NCBI RefSeq assembly: GCF_024679245.1
Contig: NC_090174.1
Location: 45,281,688 to 45,345,687 of the forward strand
Length of the DNA: 64,000 nucleotides
Source of the DNA: Pseudorasbora parva
Lineage: Eukaryota; Chordata; Actinopteri; Cypriniformes; Gobionidae
Reading direction: 5' to 3'
This document shows, one piece after another, positions 44,904 to 57,706 of the stretch. Both the position numbers and the translations under genes were made by a program. Below the pieces are notes generated by a model. The model had not been told where the DNA came from. It did not search any database and saw only the letters and a program-made list of their open reading frames with translations. Each line of letters opens with the position of its first letter. Within the stretch, counting starts at the first letter, position 1.

Positions 44904-46657
44904 ATCACAACCCAAGGGAGCAGTTTCAGACTCATATTCTGACTAGAGTATGACCACGTCAGGCTAATTCTTAGTGTGACTTTGCCTTAATTTGCCAGTA
45001 AAAATTAAGAAGAAAAAGATATGGCATGCTGCTTATCCGTTTCTACATAGCCAGACCTTCATTGGTACATAGCTCTGATCATGTTTAGGGCGTGAAAATG
45101 TTGATGTCCCTGCAATAACACTCCGGCGTGCATCTATATTCTTCATTCAGGAACGTAGTGCAAGTTTACTGCAACAATAGAGTCACTAAGTTAATTTAGT
45201 TGATCCTGGTAAGCACTCATTGTCACAGTTATAAATACGATGGCATTTTTTTTCAGCGAGTGAGCTTAGGGTCACCGTATTTGTTTCCAGACGGACCGTT
45301 AAAGAACGCAACATGCATAGTGCGGACATCCTGAAGAATTCAACAAATCAGATGATGACTTTTAAAGGGTTAGTACACCCAAAAATGAAAATTATTTCAT
45401 TAATTACTCACCCTCATGTCGTTAGACACCCGAGGCTGAGAAAGGCCTCCATTGGCATTCAGTATATTTCCACTCACAGGACCCATAAAAGGAACTAAAA
45501 ACATTGATACAAAGTCCATCTCACTACAGTGGCTGTACATTAATTTTACAATGCGATGAAAATAGTTATTGTATGCACAAAAATCAAAATAACTTTATCC
45601 ACTAAGTTATTGACGCAAAACTCGACACATGCGCAAGAATATGACGCAGCTCTGCCTCAGATGGTTCAGATACATGACCCGGAAGATAAAAAATAAATAA
45701 AATAAAAACATGACCCGGAAGAAGAGGAGCGCCGCTATCGCGTGAGTTCACGTCGAATGCGTCACTTTCCCGCCGTAACACGCCCCCTCAAGGCTGAGTG
45801 GCAGAAGAGCTGTTGCGTGACTGGAGTTAATGGAGGAAAACACGAGTAGAGCAAACGATCCTTACAACTTACCAAAGATTCAGTGATCCATGGATAATGA
45901 TATGCAGCCAGGAATCGTGTTTTCCTGACATTTTTAGGAGCCTCATTTTGACAAGAATGTTTATTACTGTCATTCATCACAAATGTCATTCTACAAATGT
46001 CATTTTTTAAAGTGAATCCCGCATGTGTGAATGGGTCAGTGCTTTGAAGCGTGTAGTGATGGTAATATACTTTATATTAACTAAAAGCTGTCACTCAATC
46101 AATTAAGACAATCTCATGAAGTTCCGCAGTGACGTTGGTATACAATGAATCTCTTATTTTCACAATGTCTGCACTTACAGAGGATTGCTGCGCGTGTTTA
46201 ACTGAACTCAGCGCCTGGACAAACGCTTGAGCTGTGAGTGATTCCAAATTAAACACCTGTGATTGGCCAATTAGAAGTCCACAAACATGTCTGTGATTGG
46301 CTACATTACTCACTGAGGCGAAAACACGTTGGAAATGTAATAATTTGACGAGTGCAAATACAGATACACACTGGATCTTTTGCTAGCTCCTTTTCGCTGA
46401 TAATATGCAATTATTACGAATTATTACAGAGGATTACATATCCTAGACAAGCAGTTATGTGCAGCGTTTCACTCTAAAAGCTGAAGCTGCAGCAGTTGGC
46501 AGTGGTTTGAGTGAGAAAATTACACCCTATTATCAAGTCCGTCTCAAGCTCAGAACAGCGATGACTATGCGGTCCGTGGACAAGCCTCCCCCTACCCCCC
46601 TTCTGGCGCCGTGCCTGGTTTTGTGAGTTTTCACTGCATTCGCGCTGTAAACCAATA
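44904..46657. other. Intron 6 sequence with MITE fragment
   Basis: Near 45362-45440 the sequence TTTAAAGGGTTAGTACACCC, then AAAAATGAAAATTATTTC, is one end of a common cyprinid TTAA MITE; the other end is missing. No genes recognised elsewhere in the stretch. Confidence 0.45.
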
Positions 46658-47992
46658 GAGTGCCAAAGTTATGACGTAACTTTGTAGGCCAACCCGGAAG
46701 TTAGCGGCGTATAGGTTCCCTCAATCAAAAGCCTATGCATTTTCCCCATAGACTTTTGGACAATCGCAAAAAATAAGATCTGTGTTCAACAAAGAGTTAT
46801 GACCCTTACACGTTTTGTTTATCACGATAATCTTTACAAGTGAATCCAAAATGTATACCGTTTGAAGCCTAAATAAAGCCGTCAGATATAAAATGCTAAC
46901 GGTAGGCATCATCAAGCTTCCTCAAACTTTATTTAAAAAACATGTTCGCTCATTATGATCTGCGCTGTCTATGAACACTTATCCACTTTTTCATGAGAAA
47001 TATTGCCCAATCGTTTTTTCCAAAAATGTTAGAAACTAATTGGGTTTATGCGTGCCTCTCTGAGATTTGTTTTCTCGGTTGTTAATGTTTTATTTATTAT
47101 TTTATTATTTTGTTAGTTTATATAAACCTTATTTTCTTTGTGATTAAGATTAGGCTATTATGCCTGATCATCGTGCCCCAAATAGACTTTAAAGATTATC
47201 TTTCACTGTATTATGTTTGATTGTATGTTTGCATACCATTTGCTAATTCGCCAGAAAAAAAAGTGTTTTACCACCTCAGAAGCACTAACAACGTAAGCTA
47301 TAGCCTTATCAATTTACAATCGTATGTCATTTTCCTTAGACGATTGATCATATATTGAGGAGAGAACCACTATAAATCTGGACATGTAGAACAGCGCAGC
47401 TTTCATTCGACGACTTGTGGTTCCATCTCGGGAAAAAACAAAACACTACAATCTCTCCACAGAAATGAAGAACTGGTGATTACCTTAATATCACAGATTT
47501 CTGTGTACAACAATATTTGGAAACACTACTATTTGAAAGGACTAAATATATAACTTTATGTATATTAACTGAAAGGTAAACTTCTAAGAATGTGCAAACG
47601 CCGGCTAGTTTTTTATTTTTGTTAAACATTTACTTACAGAATTCAAAAGTGAATGAAACGCGGGCTGGTGAGATTTCCCGTTTATCACAATGACGTCTAA
47701 AGTCCCGGCCAAAGGATGTAGTCCCTTTTAGCAACTTGTTAGCATCCGCCGTTTTTAAAAAACTATAAAGTTTAAAAAAATCACAAGCAGGTTAGAACTA
47801 GTGTGTTTTATGTCATAGATCAAAACGTGAAAATATTTAGAGGCTTTGTTAACCAGAGACCTTATTTCAGGCCATTTAGCAAATACACATTCAAAAAACC
47901 CATAGAGTTTAGAGCGAGGGAACCGGAAGTGTTAAAATGCTAACTCACTTCCGTGTTTTGGCCTACAAAGTGACGTCAAGACTTCGGCACTC
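46658..47992. mobile_element. TIR element with GAGTGCC ends (unclassified)
   Basis: The left arm GAGTGCCAAAGTTATGACGT and the inverse of the right arm, GAGTGCCGAAGTCTTGACGT, stay alignable for about 65 bp or more (both continue into ACTTTGTAGGCCAA and GGTTCCCTC). There is no clear target duplication and no transposase. Confidence 0.6.
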
Positions 47993-48301
47993 CATGCTGC
48001 CTCTCACGGCGGCTTCACACTGCACGCGTAAGCAGGGAGTAGGCAGCGCCGAAGCAGCGTGTGTGTAAAGCAGTAGCAGCGCGCACACTTTTTGCTTACA
48101 CACAGGCAGCGTTTGTCGCGCGCAGTTGAACTGCGGGTTGTGTACAGAGTACTCTATATTGGGTAGTTGCATTTCTCTTTAATGTATTTGAAATGGAAAT
48201 AAAGCAAAGATTTATCATGAAGCTAGTTTTATTTTAAAAAATAGTTTATATAACAATTGTTTCTGATGTTTTTTATTTCGTTTAGTTCGAGTTTTTGATA
48301 G

Positions 48302-48405
48302 TGTGGTGAGATCTGGTATTTACCTCAACTCCTGATAAACCCTTAGAATACAATATAGATAATTGCAACTGAGTTGCCTTTTGCTGTCAGGTCAGAATTA
48401 GGTCT

Positions 48406-48482
<77 letters not shown>

Positions 48483-48544
48483 CTGGAAGTGTATTTGTAA
48501 GTTCACAATACCTCTTAATATTTATATTATTATCTTCCCTTACA
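48302..48544 (-). repeat. ERV 3' LTR with internal deletion at a GT repeat
   Basis: Matches both ends of the 56607-57225 LTR (GAGATCTGGTATTTACCT start; TCTTCCCTTACA end). The middle is missing and replaced by a (GT)n tract of about 72 bp at 48409-48480. The intact LTR has a short GT run at the same point, so the deletion plus repeat growth happened there. Confidence 0.85.
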
Positions 48545-48706
48545 ACCCCTCTTGAACTGAAAAAAACACTTTCATTTCCCTTATTGTCATATTCATTTCT
48601 AGGGTATATTACATCCAACATATCCATTTTAATGTTAACAACATATACAGTCGGAATTATATAATCCAGACAACACTCATGAAATCGATACCTAGTACCA
48701 CTCTCT

Positions 48707-49165
48707 TTACAGAAGAACCCGATCACAAGATTCCAGTACTGTGCCAACAGATTCTTTGCCGTCTCCTGATACCATGCCCTGCACACGGGCATCCAACGGA
48801 ATGAGCTCTTGGTTCTCGGGGCTCTGTCCATTCCCATCAGCACCTGAGGAGATAAAGCCAACTCGGCACCATTCTCCATCAAGTCCTCGTCTACCATTCT
48901 CATCACCCAGCGGGTCAGAGACAGGCGCTGGAAGCAGGGCTGTGGGATCGAGGACACAAACATAGACATTTTGGCCATTACTTCGTGCCTGTCTTGTACA
49001 AAAGCCCGGAACTATCATTCCTTTCCAACAGTAGGTCTGAATGTCGACACTGTACGCTGTCTTAGAAATCCGTTCTCTGTAACCTATCAGAAGCTCAATT
49101 GCCTCATTTAAGTTTACTATTACCCATTTCATGGCATGGATAAATCTCAATGCCTTGGCATCCAA
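48707..49165 (-). other. Unrecognised ORF near the ERV 3' end
   Basis: 152 codons on the minus strand, starting MDAKALRFIHAMKWVIVNLN. An overlapping longer frame (48343-48978) runs into the GT repeat and is less credible. The position, between pol and the 3' LTR, is that of env or an accessory gene, but I see no signal peptide, cleavage site or fusion-peptide pattern that would establish env. It could be chance. Confidence 0.25.
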
Positions 49166-51408
49166 GTAATGAGTGCGATCTGGGTCCTAAAAATCCCCCA
49201 ATGCATCGTAAAATGTAATATTTCTTCTTTCAGCAATGTAATAACCCTTTTCTATGATACATTCAGCACAAAGATTTTTATATACACAAACAACCTGTAG
49301 ATATACTTCAATTTTCAATGGATAACAAAAACTTGAACATTCATGACAAAATCTGCGTTTTGATCCTCCCTTTCGTCCAGTTCGTTTTTCAAGAGGCACC
49401 TATTATAACACAAGATTATACCAATGAAATAAAATATTCAAAAAAAAAATATTATTTTTTCACCTTCTATTGTAACATAAATCAAAATTACTTCAAAATC
49501 ATCATATCCTCTATTGCTAACTATGTTTATTATACACAAACAAAAATAAACAAACTTAAGGCAATCTCATACATCTTTTATCAAAATAATGATATGGTTG
49601 TTCCATCCTCTTATTTTTGTCATTTGTTTTTTTGTTTGTTTTTTTCTTAGTAAAAGTTAATTTGATTGTAAAGAAAATCAAAATGACATCATATTTTAAA
49701 ATCACCAATGATCACTTATTTTCAAAATCAGTAAGTCATCTATTGCTGCTTATGGTAATTACACTTATACCAATATAAAATGAAACAAATTTATGGTAAT
49801 TTCGTAAAAACCAATAAAACAATATAATATTAAATAATTAAATTATAGAGAGAAAAGAAAAATGAGAGGAGGAGAAAAAAAAGTCAAAAAATCTTTTTTC
49901 TTTTCTTTTTTTTTTTCAATCCTTCATCTCTATCAATGTGGTCTATTTATGTTATCTTAACAACACCAAAATTTAAATTTGTCCATAAACTTTTATAATC
50001 TGCTATAGTCATTTACGCCCACAATTATTGAGAGCATATATAACTCTAGCTCCTCTATATGATGAGAACTGGCTGCCATAACAATCACTAGAAAATACAA
50101 CACAGCCAGTTTTCTCACCAGAGGTCCTAATTTGTAATTTCTCTGATAACTTAATGTGATCATAAAAATATACATACGTCATAGCAATTACTATTCCTAC
50201 GTATTTTACCCAATTAATGGTAATGTAGCATTTTGTAAAATTGTATGCAAAGATGGCATTGGCAAAAATCATTACTGCAAAAATGCCTCAAATTTGGCCA
50301 AATAGTTTAACATATCTACCACTACGCAACAGCTGAGATACTAAAATTAGAACTAAAAAACAATCGTTCAATATGTTGAAAAGTCCTAGACTCAAACACC
50401 TTAGAATAATTGTTGGTGGTGATAATAAAAATAAATAAAAAATTCAGAGAGCCAATACATAATCAACCATATATTAATGCAAATTACACTCACTAAATTC
50501 ATGTTCCCGTTAGCACCGCGTAGCCAATAAGATCAAGTGAGTAATTGTAAGCCATTGTTTTTTGTAATGGCTGCTGTTGCAATTTGGAGTTGGTAAGGTT
50601 AGTCAAGACTTTGTTAGTACAGACACACAAGAGTTTCTTGCACCTTCAATTTTTTGGTAAGGTCTTTAAACCTGAACTTGTCACTTCTTATATGATATCT
50701 GGGGCCTCTCGTTTAGCGGAAACTACAGTTCCAGGCCTCTTCATCTGATTCTTATTCGCTTGATGAGAGAAGTGTCTTCAGGTCTTTTACTGATCTATTT
50801 ACTTTCGAAAGTGACCAAGCTACAGACCAAGCTCAATTTGGAAATTTGATGATCATGATTACACTTACTATTATTGTGAAGATAACAGTGAGGCAAATTG
50901 CAGCTATCTTAATGTAGTACCAATAATGTTTCATTAACAAGTCCCATACAGAGACAGCTAACTCCTTAACATTATCGAGCACCCACAGAATGGCTTTTTT
51001 CTGCAATCTCCACTATATGGTAAACAAATTTCCTCCATATGGCCTTACCAATTGAGATGAAAAATCAGCAAAAAATAAGAAACTAGGACCCATTGAAAGG
51101 CCGTCGAGGTAGTCATCGCCTAGATCAAACATTCCTCCTAGTCCTTGTTGACTTTTTATTAACAAAGAAAATGCACATTTCTTCATTATTTGATTTTTCG
51201 CTATCATCATCAAAAGAGCCCCTGGCGTGATTGTACTGATATCATCCCAGCCTGTCTCGCTACCTTGTTTTTCTTGTCCTATTTGGCTCCATCATAGGTA
51301 AATAATATTTATTACTCCAATATCTGTAAGGCCGCCCAAATCGTCCCAATGAAGGCTAACGATCGGCGAGTGAAGGTTCGCTACTCGTTCTATGTTTTCA
51401 GTTGGGCG
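49166..51408 (-). other. ERV 3' internal region, probably eroded env
   Basis: This is AT-rich sequence between the pol remnants and the 3' LTR. Only short hydrophobic minus-strand frames remain (for example 50009-50272). No domain is recognisable. Confidence 0.3.
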
Positions 51409-52897
51409 CATGGGCGTAGATTACGCGGGGGACGCGGGGGACGTGTCCCCCTCACTTTTAATAAAATGTATTTTCGTCCCCCGCACTTTTACTGGGTCTC
51501 ACCGATCCTAGTCGACCCGCTCCGAGCGGGATCCGAACCGGCGTTACCCTGCGCGGGGGCGGGCAAGGTAACAGGGACGCTAAAAACAGATTTCTTTAAT
51601 CTGGGTTGATTGCGCGCTTCTTGAGGTCACGGGCAAGTGTATTTACATTGAAACCAATGTGAATACATCAAGATTTAAATTCAGAGACAAAAAATTTTCT
51701 ATGCATGACCTGTCATTTTATTCGCGTCTAAATATGAGGGCGCTCTCACAGAATGTCAAAAGCGGATTCGTAGAGGTAATATCCAGTCACGCTGGAGCTG
51801 CAGCTGAAGGAAAACAATCGTTATGAGTAATGAATGAAACGTGACGACGACAATCAGACGATTGCGACAATATATGCTTTATGTGTGTTTTTCAAGTCAT
51901 CTCAAGGCTATTTATTGACAATAAAGTATAGGCTATCATATGAATAATGCAGCTTTTAAGGTTTAGTATCTTCTGCTCAAGGCTGCATTTATGTAATCAA
52001 AAATAGTTCAAACAGTAATATTTTGAAATATTATTACAAATTAAAACAGCTTTTTTCCTATGTGAATATAGTAATTTATTCCTGTGATCAAAGCTGAATT
52101 TATCATCATTACTCCAGTCTTCAGTGCCACATGATCCTTCACTAATCACTCTCATATGATGATTTTATAATCAAGAAACATTTATGATTATTATCTGTGT
52201 TGAAAACAGTTGTGCTGCTTTAAAATGTTGTGGAAACCATGATAGCCTACATGTTATTTTTCAGTATTCTTTAATGAATAGAAAGTTCAATGGACAGCAT
52301 TTATTTGCATTCATTAAATAAATTATTATCTTTTGTAATATTAAAAATATCACTTGTGATCAATTTACTGCATGTCTGATCAACAAAAGTATTAATTTCT
52401 CTCTTTTTTAATTTTACCACAAATGTTTAGATGGTTTCCACAAAAATTAAGCAGCACTATGAGCAGCACACCTGATAATAATCATAAATGTGTGTTGATC
52501 ATCAGATCCTCATTTGAGAATGATTAGTGAAGGATCATGTGACACTGAAGACTGAAGTAATGATGATAAATTCAGATTTGATCACAGGAATAAATTAAAC
52601 TTTTCTATATCTTCACATAGAGAACAGCTGGTTTACATCAGAATATATCTATATTTTTTTTTACATTGCACAAAATCTATGGAGTCTTAATGCACAAGTG
52701 TTTGTAGTATATAAACCAATCATAAAATTGGCACAAAAAATAGGAGAATAATATTATAGATATTAATTAGTGGTTATTGTTCAGCAGTGTATTTGATATC
52801 TTGCCCAATTAAAAGCAAGAGATGCAATAAATGATATTGGTCCAAAAAAAAAAAAAATTCTGTCCCCCTCACTTCTGAAAAGATGGCTACGCCCCTG
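51409..52897. mobile_element. hAT-like element inside the ERV
   Basis: The ends CATGGGCGTAG and CTACGCCCCTG are inverted repeats. The flanks GTTGGGCG (51401-51408) and GTTGGGCA (52898-52905) are an 8-bp target duplication with one change. Subterminal GTCCCCCTCACTT occurs at both ends in inverse roles. A tRNA-SINE-like segment lies near the left end. No transposase. Confidence 0.8.
51499..51645 (-). mobile_element. tRNA-derived SINE-like segment
   Basis: On the minus strand a box-B GGTTCGGATCCCGCTCGGAG is followed by TAGGATCGGTGAGACC, and the upstream part matches the SINE pair at 33896-34272 (CTCAAGA..GCGC). It belongs to the same family, carried inside the hAT element. Confidence 0.55.
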
Positions 52898-53592
52898 GTT
52901 GGGCATAAAGGATTTTATTCCAATTCTTCTTAATCTGACTCCATTTCATCATAATTTAGAATTTAGGTTAGAATGCCAATTGGTTATTTGGTCATTTATA
53001 TTTAATAGTTTACATACACATTTAATTATTCCGTTTAACCCTTTGTTGAAATTATGTCCGTTCGTAACCTGAATAATTCCAGAGCAAGTCAGAATCAATC
53101 AAAGTATAACAACGTATTAACAGTCAGGTAAATGTATAATGCCAATTACATAATCAATTCAAAGGCATACTTCACATCAAATACTCTAAAGTAAAGAATG
53201 AGATGTATACCTGACTTATCAAGGTTAAATAATGCTGCATTGGTTAAAACTTCCAGCATTACGGGCTGACCTGACTACAGTATCGAGCCCTGAGCTCTTT
53301 TTCTAACCTTCTAACCCATCTAACCTTTTTTCCTGCAGATCTAGCTTTACGCTTCTTTTTACTGCCTTTACTTTAAATGGCCTTCTCCACATCTGTCATT
53401 GCCTTCCTACAATCAGGTCACTTAAGTTTAATCTTCTGATAGTTTGTTTTTAGATTTGGCACAATCAAGCCCATCTGGTGACAATATTTGTTGCAAAATA
53501 TGTTGTCCAAGGATGGTTTAAGTTTATCATGTAAATCTTGCTATAGGGTCCCCTCACTTTTTTTCATAACCACATGTACACGTATGTATTCA

Positions 53593-53859
53593 TCAATTTC
53601 TTTGTTCCCCTTTGCTGCTTCCGTTTTTTGCACTGTGTGGCTTGACTAATGCAATACTCTTGGTTTCATTTGTCTCTATATGCTTCCATAATTCTTTCTG
53701 TGCTAATGGCTTTCCTTTAGCATTATGGAAATCATTCTGTTCCCATGTATCTAGGTTTTCTACAATGCCTAAGTATACATATTCACTATCAGTCACTAAT
53801 ATACAATCTCTATGATTGTTGTTTTTCATGTGTGGAATCGCCCTATCCACAGCAGTCAC
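53593..53859 (-). pseudogene. ERV RNase H remnant
   Basis: Minus-strand frame with CILVTDSEYVYLGIVENLDT and GKPLAQKELWKHI, the TDS block and following helix of retroviral RNase H. Upstream RNase H blocks are frame-shifted. The integrase that should follow (below 53590) is reduced to a weak cysteine/histidine pattern. Confidence 0.75.
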
Positions 53860-54002
53860 CTCAGCCTTCTGGGCACTCTTTCAATCCTCTAATCTATCCT
53901 TCTCCCTGTGAATAATGTTACCGTTCCGCTTAACTAAAAACCCCTACCCAACCTGATTTTTTTCTGAACTACCATTCGTAAAATAGCATATCTGCTTTGG
54001 AT

Positions 54003-54296
54003 TTATGAGGGTTTGCTTTTCTTTTCTTGGAGTTTTTTCGTTTCTAAATTATATTTGTTTATCATATAGGCTATCAATTTCTTCCATTTTGCCCAGGTAA
54101 AGGCATGAACCATTTTTTGTTCATTCACCAGGTTTTTAGCTTCTCTCACCAATAAATCGATACCCTCACCCTTAGCTACTAACAATATCAATCTTTCCGC
54201 AGCTATTGATTTTATAGTTAGTAGATTTTTCGCTATTGTGGCAAGGATATCTATTGATGATGTTTTCTTGCTTTTTCTGGTTTGCTGGTTTTTCAT
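54003..54296 (-). pseudogene. ERV pol connection region
   Basis: 97-codon minus-strand frame (includes AKNLVNEQKMVHAFTWAKW) lying between the RNase H and reverse transcriptase remnants; assigned by position only. Confidence 0.4.
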
Positions 54297-54518
54297 ACGA
54301 AAATAAACATCACTGGTGACTTTGAATCACCTTCATTATATAATACGACTTCCATGTCATCAGACGTATTATCAATTTTGACTACAAGGTTTTTGTCAGG
54401 ATTTCTTCTAACAAATCGCCCTGAGCTTAATGCCATGTCAATTGTCACATTTAATCTTTTCTAGGTTCTCATCCCATTTAAAGCTATCGCCAGCCGTAGC
54501 TTTATTTACCATTTTAGC

Positions 54519-55157
54519 CTATGCGCTATATCCTTGAATTAAATCCCGTACAAAATGTAATCTTCCCAATAGACTTTGTAATTGTTTTACATTTTTGATC
54601 TCTATCTTTTTTAATTCCAGCAACTTCTCCTGGGTTGATTTTGCTATTTCTCTATCAGTTACTGAGATTTCAAATCCTAGGAAATCAACCTTTTCTTTTC
54701 CCAACTCGAGCTTCCTCAAGTTCAACAGAAAGCCTGCGTCCGCTAGTCTCCCTATTGTTTCGGTCAATATTTTCATGTGCTCTTCCACTGTTTTTGTGGC
54801 TATTAACACATCATCGATATAGACTGTTACTGGTAATCCTTCCAGGATTTCCAATATTATTGCTTGGAATGCATTTGGCACGTTACAGAGGCCTTTTGGT
54901 AATACATTAAAAATTAATTATTTACCTTCAAAAGTGAAGGCTGTATGCGCTCGGCTTTCTTTAGCTAAAGGAACCGACCAGAACCCATTGGCCAAGTTGA
55001 TTTTGGACAATATCTTTCCATCATTTAAGCAATTTGTTGCATCTCTTGCGTCAATTAGATATCTTGTGTCTGGCACTGTTACTTTATTTAAAGCTTTAAA
55101 ATTTGTAACTAGGCGGAAACTCCCATCCTGCTTTTTCACGGCCTGTTTGTAGAACAA
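54519..55157 (-). pseudogene. ERV reverse transcriptase, interrupted
   Basis: Two minus-strand blocks in the same frame are separated by one stop codon (54918-54920). The upstream block has FRLVTNFKALNKVTVPD and LANGFWSVPLA. The downstream one has the catalytic YIDDVLIA and VDFLGFEIS. This order and the YIDD motif identify a retroviral reverse transcriptase. Further breaks lie on both sides, so the enzyme is not made. Confidence 0.85.
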
Positions 55158-55570
55158 TTTTTCTGTACACTTATAACTCCTTTTCTAGTTAATTCCTCTA
55201 TGGTCTCTTTTATCTCTGCATAAGCGGCCTTATTTAGTGGGTATTGTCTTTTTGGTGCGGGTATTCCGCCTACTATAGTTTATTCATATTTATCTGACTA
55301 TCTCCCACAATAATTTTTGCTTTCTGCGCAGTTACTTTTATATTTCTCCAGTAGTTTTCTTAACTCTGTTTTTGGTAATAGAGTTTCATTTACAACTCTA
55401 TTTATTTATTTCCCCAGGTCGACTGTTTTAAGCCAGTTTATTGTTATGTTTTCAGGAACTTTTTCTGTCATTTCTTTAATTAAAATAGCATCACTTAGAC
55501 TCTGAAGAAATTGGAGCTGTCTATTATGCAGTGTAGTCCTTCCCAAAAATACCTCTTGATACAGTAATAC

Positions 55571-55622
55571 TTTCTGTTAGAGATGTAATATCTGCTCCTG
55601 TGTCCAAAATTAATCTAATACC
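55571..55622 (-). pseudogene. ERV protease active-site remnant
   Basis: The minus strand encodes IRLILDTGADITSLTES, the D-T-G active site of a retroviral aspartic protease. It lies in the expected place upstream of reverse transcriptase; surrounding sequence is broken. Confidence 0.7.
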
Positions 55623-55649
55623 TTTATAATTTGTATAAAAGTCTCTATC

Positions 55650-56588
55650 TTCCGTTTCTTCTAATAATTAGGACACTATATTGGTTCATAGATTTCTTAT
55701 AATTAATCCTCTTCCTACAAATTATTTCCTCATCTTCAGTATATTCGGAATTTGATCTTTTGTCATATTCTTCCTCCACTTGTACTCTGAACCTATCTTT
55801 ATGTTTTATTTTCAGTGGAGGTCGGATATCACCTAAAGGCATTTCCTACTTCCCATGATCCTCAACCCTCCCTCTGCCATCAGAGGACCGAATCCGGTGA
55901 TGAAATCCTTAGGTTTAGGAATAGTTCATGTATTTATAGGTGCTATTTTATATTCTCTGTCATTTTGGCCATAGTCACACCCAAATGCCCCATCCTTGTC
56001 AGTCTTCTCTGAAGGGCATAGTGACTCAGACTCAACCAGCGCTTCCTAATGAAAAACACTGTTTTTTAGTTATTCGTATGTTAATTCCTCTAACAATTGG
56101 AACGGTGGCGTAACTGTTTTACTTTTACTTATCTCCCCAACGATCTGGACTAATTTTCTTAATCCTTTGATGTTAGTGGTGTACAAAGTATAACGATATT
56201 AAGGTGGTTAGTATTTCCTCATTTCCCCCCTGACCTGCATGTTTTAGTCGTTTTTTTCAGTTCCTCTTGTGGGAGCAAAACGATTTTAGTTATCTTTTCC
56301 ATAATTGTGTATCTTGGTAATTATCTCTTCATTGAGGTTTCTTGTTGGGTACTCTCTGGTCCCACAGTGCTGTCCTCAAGATTTTATTACCAGTTATTAA
56401 CAAGATAAATCTTTTTTCTCAGGCGTCCCGAGATAGAATTCTAATGTTAAATGAGGAAGTCACCTTCTCAGTGAAATTTCCTCCCTGTGCTATAGAGACT
56501 CTGTTGGAGCATGTAAAGAATGCTTTATTGATTTTGCTTTTAATTGTTCACTCGGATTCTTTAAGATTGGGCAATATCAAATTGCGCA
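55650..56588 (-). pseudogene. ERV gag region, shredded
   Basis: Between protease and the primer-binding site; the minus-strand frames are full of stops. Assigned by position only. Confidence 0.45.
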
Positions 56589-56606
56589 ATCCCGGACGAG
56601 CCCCCA
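56589..56606 (-). promoter_or_regulatory. ERV primer-binding site (tRNA-Pro type)
   Basis: On the minus strand the 18 bases after the 5' LTR read TGGGGGCTCGTCCGGGAT, the complement of the 3' end of tRNA-Pro used by gammaretrovirus-like elements. It is fully preserved although the coding genes have decayed. Confidence 0.85.
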
Positions 56607-57225
56607 TGTGGTGAGATCTGGTATTTACCTTAACTCCTGATTAACCCTTAGAATACAATATAGATAATTGCAACTAAGAAGCCTTGTGCTGTCAGGTCAG
56701 AATTAGGTCTTAACCTACACTAGCTTGTTTAAGTTATACCAGTGATCTAGGTGAATGACCTTCTATCCTTTAATGAACAATACAAAAATCAATAATCAGT
56801 CAAAAACCCTTTGAATGGATTCATGCTTACCCTTCCAGCAGATTCTCTTCCGGTAGGTTAGTTGACCTTGGCCTTGTAAGATGCACGATGATGCTCTTTC
56901 TATTCTTACAGAACTGTCTTTATAAGCTGAAGTAAAAAACTGAACAGTACTTTGTATTTATAAAAATAAAAATGTATTTAAACAAAAGATAACAATACTG
57001 GTTACACAATGATCAATATATTAGCAAAATATCAAAAGGTTACAGATTAAAATACTTTATTAAAATAGCTATTCCGATCTCAACAGGGCAGTCCTGTATG
57101 GGTGGAAGAATATAAAGGCTAATTACCTTATATGCAGTTCCAAGTTCCAGTGTGTGTGTGTATCTGGAAGTGTATTTGTAAGTTCACAATACCTCTTAAT
57201 ATTTTTATTATGATCTTCCCTTACA
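56607..57225 (-). repeat. ERV 5' LTR
   Basis: 619 bp, on the minus strand starting TGTAAGGGAAGATC and ending TCACCACA. Pairs with the shortened 3' LTR. Confidence 0.88.
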
Positions 57226-57565
57226 ATAGAAGAAAGGCCATCGCACTATATGTCCATGAAAAGCACACTGCAAAAAAGAGAAACTTGTCTTGAAAATTGG
57301 ATAGGCATTAAATTTACATGCATTACCCATCATAAACCTCTTAAAGATAATTCATAAATGACTGCAATAACTAAGAGGAAACTTCTTAATGATATATTGT
57401 AGGCTAAATTAGCAAATTATCTAAAAGTTGACAAAATAACGCACATCATAGTCTATCTACATGTCTATACTGTATGTGAGCTATATTAATATTCTTTTTA
57501 CCTATATTTAGTTGTTCGTTCGTGAGACAACAAAAGATTGTCAAGAACACTTTAAAATGACTTAC

Positions 57566-57706
57566 CATCAGCACCAAGAGGCGCTCACGCTCACCAACTT
57601 CCTCCCATGCTTTTTCATTCACTTGCAAGTCTTTATAAAGCAAATTGTGTGGATCATAGAGAACTGTGTGCTTCTCAACCTCCACGATGAGACGAGTGTC
57701 GTCCAT
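57566..57706 (-). other. MADF-domain first exon (Harbinger-associated)
   Basis: ATG at 57706 opens 47 codons to a GTAAGT donor (57565-57560, minus strand). The sequence contains RLIVEVEKHTVLYD, LYKDLQVNEKAWEEVGE. LI.EVEKH..LYD....YKD....AWEEV is the start of a MADF (Myb/SANT-like) DNA-binding domain. Such genes accompany PIF/Harbinger transposases and also occur as domesticated host genes. The exon is intact, with no stop and a good donor. No downstream exon is found before the ERV, which cuts the presumed gene. A transposon origin is favoured by the element B ends around it. Confidence 0.65.

Larger units (their letters stand above)
48302..57225 (-). mobile_element. Endogenous retrovirus, decayed, tRNA-Pro primer type
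   Basis: LTRs at 48302-48544 (3', internally deleted) and 56607-57225 (5', 619 bp). The 4-bp duplication ATAG lies at 48298-48301 and 57226-57229. Directly inside the 5' LTR, the minus strand carries TGGGGGCTCGTCCGGGAT, the classical tRNA-Pro primer-binding site. A purine tract (AAGAGGGGT) precedes the 3' LTR. Pol remnants occur in the expected order: protease, reverse transcriptase, RNase H. Gag is shredded by stops. An envelope region is not recognisable. A hAT element interrupts it at 51409-52897. It is a non-functional relic. Confidence 0.88.
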
